DNA from: Bog-159 sp049520215
Lineage (GTDB): Bacteria; Acidobacteriota; Terriglobia; Bryobacterales; Bryobacteraceae
Direction of reading: 5' to 3'
Length of the DNA: 36,218 nt
NCBI GenBank assembly: GCA_049520215.1
Contig: JBEKPZ010000030.1
Coordinates: forward strand, 1-36,218
The notes beneath the pieces are model-generated. The model did no database searches, was not told where the DNA came from, and saw only the letters and a list, made by a program, of their open reading frames with translations. A program made the position numbers and the translations under genes. Of the stretch, positions 31,397 through 36,218 are shown in pieces. Every line of letters starts with the position of its first letter. Position 1 is the stretch's first letter.

Positions 31397-32452
31397 TCAC
31401 ATGTCGAGGTTCTGGCGGGCGTACTCAATGCACTTCAGATTGTGCTCGTCCTCGCTCTTCAATTGCTCCTCCGGGCTGAGCCCCGTAATCCGCGGCAGCG
31501 GTTTTTTCGGGCGGTTCTTCCGTACTAGCACCAGAGTCCCGGCCAGATCGCGGCCGGGCAGCGGGCTGTAGGAGTCATCGAACGTCGCCCAATATTTAGG
31601 GGTGAACACGGGGATCTTCAGCGGGTCGCGAGTGATCATTTCCAGCTCGAAGATGAAGTTCGGGTCTTTTTGCCGGAGGACCTGCACCATCTGCTTGAGG
31701 TCGAGCATCCCGTCTCCCATGTCGACCTCCGAGAGCAGGAACCCCTCCTCGTACTCCTCGACCGCCATATCCTTGATGTGCGCGAAGACGGTGTACGGGA
31801 GGAGCGTCCGCAAGGTGTCCATGGGGTCCTCGCACAGCGCGAGGTTATTGCCGAAATCGAAGCAGACTCCCACGTACTCGCTGCCCAGGCGTTTGAGCCA
31901 GGCGGCCTGCTCGGCGGAGCGATAGCCCTTGTGATTTTCGAGGCCCAGGCGCATCTTGTGTTTCCGCAGCACCGGTTCGGCCAACTCGACGGATGCCTGG
32001 ACGCCCTCGAACATCTTCTTCCATGGCTCGAAACTGTCGAAGTCTTCGTAGCGCCTGCCGGTCAGGGCGGCATGGAAAGCGGACGCGCCAGCCTCTTTGA
32101 AAGCCGCCACCTGGAGATCGAATGCATCGACCTCGCTTTTCTGCTTCGGCAGCCGCGGATCGCAGATGAGGTGCATGTTGTAGGCATCGATGCGCGCCCG
32201 GAATTTCTTGATGGCCTCCGGGTCCGTGGACGGAGGGTTGGTCTGCACGCCCGCCAAGCCTATGTTGTGGCAGTGTTCGATGAGATCGAAAGGCGGCCCG
32301 CCGCTCCGGCTGGCGCGCATGTGCAACGCGAATGCGGTGGGCGCACCGCCCATGCGCCGCGGATTCGCCGGCGCCGCGGACGCTGCTGATTTCGAGGCAA
32401 GCCAGGCCGAAGCCGGGCCGGCCATCGCTAGAATTTCTCTCCGTGAGATCAT
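31397..32452 (-). CDS. Tat-exported TIM-barrel protein of the sugar phosphate isomerase/epimerase family
   Basis: A 351-aa protein. ATG 32452 is supported by a perfect GGAGG ribosome site and by a Tat-type leader: SRREILAM with twin Arg at 4-5, a hydrophobic stretch and an Ala-rich cleavage region near 30. Residues about 38-300 form an AP-endonuclease-2-type TIM barrel, with probable metal ligands E in GLENHKG, D and N in CFDFGN, H in FAHIKDM and E in FELEM. Relatives interconvert ketoses, inositols or 3-keto sugars, and exported members are common in Acidobacteria. It starts 25 nt after the isomerase-like gene and is followed at once by the M61 gene. The substrate is unknown. Confidence 0.88.
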   Translation of the reverse strand: MISRREILAMAGPASAWLASKSAASAAPANPRRMGGAPTAFALHMRASRSGGPPFDLIEHCHNIGLAGVQTNPPSTDPEAIKKFRARIDAYNMHLICDPRLPKQKSEVDAFDLQVAAFKEAGASAFHAALTGRRYEDFDSFEPWKKMFEGVQASVELAEPVLRKHKMRLGLENHKGYRSAEQAAWLKRLGSEYVGVCFDFGNNLALCEDPMDTLRTLLPYTVFAHIKDMAVEEYEEGFLLSEVDMGDGMLDLKQMVQVLRQKDPNFIFELEMITRDPLKIPVFTPKYWATFDDSYSPLPGRDLAGTLVLVRKNRPKKPLPRITGLSPEEQLKSEDEHNLKCIEYARQNLDM

Positions 32453-32477
32453 GTTATCCTCCGCCGCCGAAAGCCTA

Positions 32478-33824
32478 TCATAGCCGTGCGCCCGGCGATA
32501 CGTATTCCACGCCGGTAAATTCGCAGAATAGCTCCAGGTCGCGCTTCCAATCGCCATAGACCAGGGCGAGGTGATGCTCCACGCCCTCCCGCATCATCGC
32601 GGCCAGGAACGCCGCTGCGGAGGGCTCCGGCCGTACCGTCGCGACGCTCCCGCGCACGTCTTCTCCCGAGGGGATCACCTCGCCACCAGCGACAAACAGC
32701 CTCAGCTTGCCGTCGATCGGACGCAGCAGCTTCGCCACGGTCACGGCCCCCTCTTTGAAGGAAAACTCCACGGTGGCGCCGGTCGCCGTGCGCATATGCA
32801 CGCGGAGGAGCGCCTTCCTGGGATCCCCGGCCAGCGAAGGTTCGGCCGCACCGCAATGGGCGACCTGGATGGCGTCTTCCGGCTCGAGAAACCCGGTGAT
32901 ATCGAAGTTAAACGCCGGCGCGCCCGCCAGCCTGCTCAGCAGCCAGGTGGTGATCAGTGCCGTCAGGTCCACTTCGCAGGTGCTTGGAATGCCCTCCTGG
33001 GCCATCAGCGCGTGGGCTGTGCACGGCGTGATCTTGTGATGATCGCGAAGTTCGGGCCAGCAGCGCACGCAGTAGGCATCCAGTTGGTTCGTCCGGACCA
33101 GTTGCCGGATAGCCACGTAGAGCCGAAGGCTGTCCGCCAGAGCCTCTGCGCTCACTTCCCTTCTGCCGCCGGTAGCCGCGATCAGCCGCTGGGCCGCGCG
33201 TTCCGCCTCACCGGGCGATGCGGTTTGGGCCGCCCGCACCAGTTCGTCCAGTTCGAAGTGGACGGTAGTGACGCCCAGCGCCTTCTGCAGACCGGCTTCG
33301 TCCACTACCACATCGACCATACCGGGACACGGTTCGCCTACCACTCCCAAACGGGCGCGGCGCAGCGCTCGGGCGGCCGCTGCGGCTCCGGCGGCCCTCG
33401 CCACCTGCTCGACGGTCGCGGCAGTTACGTTGCCGATCACATACGCGAATGGTTTTCCCATCCGCCGGATGTTCGAGCCCGATCCGGTCAGACCGCTCAT
33501 GGGGGACGGCATGGGAATATCGCGGTCCAGATAGGGCAGGGCCCAAAGGAGCAGGGGGATGTCCCCGAGCCCGCGGGCGAGCGCCAGGGTGACATCTTCC
33601 GACACCCAGGAGCAAAAGAACAGCACCACGAGATCGACTTCGCGCTCGACCAGGTGCGCGGCGATCTCGATGGCGTCCGCCGGGGTTCGCGGGATGGCCG
33701 CCGCAATCACTTCGTCTCCGGACTTGCGCAACTCACCGATGGCGTTCTCGCGCCAGGCTGTCACCGCCGGCAGATCGTACAGCGGATGGACGCAGGTAAC
33801 GAATCCGATGCTCGCTCGATTCAA
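32478..33824 (-). CDS. L-fucose/L-arabinose isomerase family protein
   Basis: A 448-aa cytoplasmic protein. The N-terminus SIGFVTCVHPLYDLPAV (5-21) and the C-terminal barrel fit the fucose/arabinose isomerase superfamily. Candidate metal ligands by analogy with L-fucose isomerase are E284 in STCEVDLTAL, D308 in FNFDITG and H323 in VAHCGAA. It probably isomerises an aldose to a ketose, but this subfamily is little studied and the substrate cannot be named. The only usable start is TTG 33824: the frame has a TAG a few codons upstream and no early ATG. TAGCGT lies six bases before the TTG, the same spacing as in other start-proximal promoters here, which supports this start as leaderless. The first or second gene of the minus-strand operon. 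Confidence 0.88.
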   Translation of the reverse strand: MNRASIGFVTCVHPLYDLPAVTAWRENAIGELRKSGDEVIAAAIPRTPADAIEIAAHLVEREVDLVVLFFCSWVSEDVTLALARGLGDIPLLLWALPYLDRDIPMPSPMSGLTGSGSNIRRMGKPFAYVIGNVTAATVEQVARAAGAAAAARALRRARLGVVGEPCPGMVDVVVDEAGLQKALGVTTVHFELDELVRAAQTASPGEAERAAQRLIAATGGRREVSAEALADSLRLYVAIRQLVRTNQLDAYCVRCWPELRDHHKITPCTAHALMAQEGIPSTCEVDLTALITTWLLSRLAGAPAFNFDITGFLEPEDAIQVAHCGAAEPSLAGDPRKALLRVHMRTATGATVEFSFKEGAVTVAKLLRPIDGKLRLFVAGGEVIPSGEDVRGSVATVRPEPSAAAFLAAMMREGVEHHLALVYGDWKRDLELFCEFTGVEYVSPGARL

Positions 33825-33830
33825 GATACA

Positions 33831-33836
33831 ACGCTA
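33831..33836 (-). promoter_or_regulatory. Candidate -10 before the TTG-started isomerase-like gene
   Basis: On the minus strand TAGCGT (33836 to 33831) is followed by six bases and the TTG at 33824. There is no Shine-Dalgarno. It matches the TANNNT pattern only. Confidence 0.3.
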
Positions 33837-33851
33837 CCACGCGGGGCAAGG

Positions 33852-33892
33852 GGCCGGCCGAGGGCCGGCCGCAGGCCACGGGCCTGCCCCAC
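33852..33892. repeat. Two-hairpin palindromic element abutting the E1 stop codon
   Basis: GGCCGGCC-GAG-GGCCGGCC (33852-33870) and GCAGGCC-ACG-GGCCTGC (33871-33887) are perfect stems followed by CCCAC. The last base overlaps the stop codon (33892-33894) of the minus-strand E1 gene. It lies between E1 and the isomerase-like gene. Confidence 0.75.
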
Positions 33893-36218
33893 TAGATGCC
33901 GAGGGTGGCTCGCCTGGTCGTTTCCGCTAGGGTTTGATTTGTGGTCGGACGGTAATCCTTCAACGGCAGGATTCGTTCGTGAATGGCATCCAGGAGCCAG
34001 CCGGGCTGCGGGAAAAACAAAGTCTCCAGCTCGGCCGCCGGCGTAATCCAATTCCGCGAGCCGATCACCACGGGCGGCGCGTCCAAATCGTAGAAACAGA
34101 GCTGGGTCAAGGTGGAGGCGACGGTCTGCATCACGCACCCGCGCTCGACCGCGTCGCACACCAGAAGCACCCTGCTGGTTTTGCGCACGGACTCCGCCAG
34201 CGGCCCGTAGTTCAGCGGATTGACGGATCGCAAATCGATTACTTCAGCCGATAGCCCGAAGCGCTGTTGCAGTTCCTCCGCCGCCGCGATAGCGGTGTAG
34301 AGCGCCGGGCCGAGAGTCACGATGGTCAGGTCCGTGCCCTCCCGCTTGACGGACGGCTCGCCGAGCTCGATTTCGTAGTAACCCTCCGGAACTCCCTCTT
34401 CCACGAACATCTCACCCACGTGGTAGATCTTCTGGCTCTCGAAGAACACCACCGGATCGGTGCCGGCCAGCGCGGCGTTCATCAGACCCTTGGCATCGTA
34501 AGGAGTAACCGGATAGACCACCTTCAGCCCTGGAATGTGGTGCACCAGCGCCGTCCAGTCCTGCGAATGCTGCGCGCCGTATTTTGCGCCGACGGAAATC
34601 CGCAGGACCACCGGCATGGCCAGGCGGCCCGCCGACATGGCCTGCCATTTCGAGAGCTGGTTGAAGATCTCGTCGCCGGCGCGGCCCATGAAATCGGCAT
34701 ACATCAGCTCCGCCACCACCCTGCCACCCTCCAGCGCATATCCGACGGCGGCCCCCACGATGGCGGCCTCCGAGATGGGGGCGTTGAACAGGCGGTGGTA
34801 AGGCAACGCCTCGGTCAGGCCGCGATAGACCGCAAAAGCGCCGCCCCAATCGCGGTTCTCTTCGCCGAAAGCGATCATGGTGGGATCGATCGAGAACCGG
34901 TGCAGCATGGCCTCGAAGATGGCGTCCCGAATATTGTAGACTTTCGATTGCGGCGCCGGCTTGCCGTCTTCGGCCGGCGTGCGAATCCTGCCGCGAATCT
35001 GCTGCACCCTGGAATTCTCCGCGAGATCCTGGAGCAATTCGGGCGGGCGCTCGTCGAACCGCTCCACCCGCCGGCCGGAGAACATGACCGAGCCGACCAA
35101 CTCGGACTCCGCGGTGATGCGCGGGCTGACTTCGAGATCGACGGCCAGCCGGAACATCTCGAAAACAGTGTCCTCGATGGACGCCCTGGAGCTGTCCAGC
35201 GCGTCTTCGGCGACCGCCTCGCCGGAGATCAGCTTCTGCCGGAAAGCCCGGATCGAATCGGCCTGCTGCCAATGCTCCAGCTCTTCTTTCGACCGGTAGC
35301 TGGAAGCATCGGAAGGCGAGTGGCCGCTGATCCGGTACGTAACGGTGTCCAACAGGACCGGACCGCGGCCCTCCAGCAGCACCTGCTTCTTGCGGCGGAA
35401 CGCATCGATCACCGGCAGGGGGTCGTAGCCGTTCACGCGCTCGGCATGCATCTGCTCCGGATTCACGCCCGCGCCGATCCGGGCGATGACCTGCACCCCC
35501 ATGGTTTCGCCGAGGGTCTGCCCGCCCATGCCGTAGAAGTTGTTCATGCAGTTGAACAGGATTGGCAGACCGCCGCCCAGCGACTCGTCCCACAACTGGC
35601 GGTACTGGTCCATGGCGGAAAAGGTGATGCCCTCCCAAACGGGACCGCAGCCGAAGGATGCGTCTCCGATATTGCACACCACGATTCCCGGCTTGCGGTT
35701 GACCCGCTTATAGAGAGCCGCGCCCGGCGCGATGGACCCGGAACCGCCTACGATGGCGTTGTTGGGATAGATTCCAAACGGGACGAAGAAGGCGTGCATG
35801 GAGCCGCCCATGCCGCGGTTCAATCCGGTCTCTCGCGCGAAGATTTCGCTGTATGCCCCATAAACCAGGAACCGTATGGCCAGGCCTCTCACGGTTCCCT
35901 GGTATCCCTTTTCGACGGGACGAAGCACGGCGCCATCCCGGCAGGATTCCATGATTTCGAGCAGTTGGTCGTCGCTCAACTGCCGGATGGCGGAGAATCC
36001 CTTGGCCAGGATCTCGCCATGGCTGCGGTGCGAGCCGAAGACGTGGTCGTCGGGAGTCAACGCAAAGGCCATGCCGACAGCGGCGGCCTCCTGCCCGATG
36101 GACAGGTGCGCCGGTCCGGCGTGCTTGTAAGCTACGCCCTTATACGCGCCCTTGGTCTTGATCGCATTGAGAATCGACTCGAACTCCCGGATGGCGCACA
36201 TGTCGTGCCAGATGTTCA
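33892..36218 (-). CDS. Fused alpha-beta E1 component of a 2-oxo acid dehydrogenase (5' end outside window)
   Basis: The visible part exceeds 770 aa. An ATG at 36201 is possible, but the frame stays open to the edge (residues NIWHD directly precede it and read as the usual E1-alpha helix before IREFE), so the true start is probably outside. With ATG 36201 as residue 1, the E1-alpha half holds HRSHG (58-62), GMGGSMH (130-136), the thiamine diphosphate motif starting GDASFGCG (179) with N at 220-221, and the phosphorylation-loop-like GHSPSDASSYRS (293-304). The E1-beta half starts near 420 (IRDAIFEAMLHRF, FGEENRDWGG, GAQHSQDW). It should decarboxylate a 2-oxo acid such as pyruvate, a branched-chain oxo-acid or acetoin; E2 and E3 genes are not in the window. 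ENN is changed to MNN in the cofactor motif. Confidence 0.9.
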   Translation of the reverse strand, partial: NIWHDMCAIREFESILNAIKTKGAYKGVAYKHAGPAHLSIGQEAAAVGMAFALTPDDHVFGSHRSHGEILAKGFSAIRQLSDDQLLEIMESCRDGAVLRPVEKGYQGTVRGLAIRFLVYGAYSEIFARETGLNRGMGGSMHAFFVPFGIYPNNAIVGGSGSIAPGAALYKRVNRKPGIVVCNIGDASFGCGPVWEGITFSAMDQYRQLWDESLGGGLPILFNCMNNFYGMGGQTLGETMGVQVIARIGAGVNPEQMHAERVNGYDPLPVIDAFRRKKQVLLEGRGPVLLDTVTYRISGHSPSDASSYRSKEELEHWQQADSIRAFRQKLISGEAVAEDALDSSRASIEDTVFEMFRLAVDLEVSPRITAESELVGSVMFSGRRVERFDERPPELLQDLAENSRVQQIRGRIRTPAEDGKPAPQSKVYNIRDAIFEAMLHRFSIDPTMIAFGEENRDWGGAFAVYRGLTEALPYHRLFNAPISEAAIVGAAVGYALEGGRVVAELMYADFMGRAGDEIFNQLSKWQAMSAGRLAMPVVLRISVGAKYGAQHSQDWTALVHHIPGLKVVYPVTPYDAKGLMNAALAGTDPVVFFESQKIYHVGEMFVEEGVPEGYYEIELGEPSVKREGTDLTIVTLGPALYTAIAAAEELQQRFGLSAEVIDLRSVNPLNYGPLAESVRKTSRVLLVCDAVERGCVMQTVASTLTQLCFYDLDAPPVVIGSRNWITPAAELETLFFPQPGWLLDAIHERILPLKDYRPTTNQTLAETTRRATLGI

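Noticed and set aside
36199..36201. ATG at 36201 as the true start of the E1 gene
   Set aside because: The frame is open to the window edge and the residues before it continue the usual E1-alpha helix, so the gene is treated as cut.

Overview
The window looks like a chromosomal segment from a soil-type Acidobacterium of the Solibacter/Bryobacter kind. This is inferred from GC-rich coding sequence, two ECF sigma factor / Ser-Thr kinase-TPR pairs, several very large secreted repeat proteins (BACON-like, NHL, choice-of-anchor D and TIGR03803-type repeats), M1 and M61 peptidases, and many intergenic palindromic elements. No rRNA, tRNA, CRISPR array, integrase or transposase was seen.

Left part (1-4563). 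The N-terminus of a secreted protein leaves the left edge. Divergent from it is a 547-residue protein that fuses a GAF domain, a class III nucleotide cyclase and a C-terminal TIR domain. It resembles a one-chain signal-to-effector device and is the most unusual gene here. A secreted helical protein, a Cys-rich zinc-ribbon-like miniprotein and a secreted GH28-like pectin-degrading protein follow as a tight operon.

Middle part (4582-22321). Two modules have the same plan: a minus-strand ECF sigma gene followed by a membrane Ser/Thr kinase with TPRs, and, divergent from the sigma gene, a plus-strand secreted beta-repeat protein. The first secreted protein (1624 aa) alternates two kinds of BACON-like unit and ends in four Ig-like repeats of exactly 318 bp. 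The second (575 aa) joins TIGR03803 repeats to two BACON-like domains. A small secreted protein and a 1125-aa NHL / choice-of-anchor-D protein follow, ending in a canonical intrinsic terminator. A nearly identical 53-nt element precedes both the 575-aa gene and this two-gene unit.

Right part (22322-36218). Here are a fumarylacetoacetate-hydrolase family enzyme divergent from an M1-like metallopeptidase, an outer-membrane-barrel-like protein, a thioredoxin-fold TlpA-like protein divergent from an uncharacterised secreted protein, and a minus-strand run: fused E1 dehydrogenase (cut by the right edge), L-fucose/L-arabinose-isomerase-like enzyme, Tat-exported TIM-barrel isomerase-like protein and M61 peptidase with PDZ. 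The run suggests sugar or oxo-acid catabolism, but the substrate cannot be read from the sequence.

Two genome-style signals run across the window. One is a family of modular palindromes in almost every long intergenic gap, with stems that change by paired substitutions and ends that often read GTGGGG/CCCCAC. The other is a set of genes with a -10-like hexamer 6-7 nt before the start codon and no Shine-Dalgarno sequence, which suggests leaderless transcripts.
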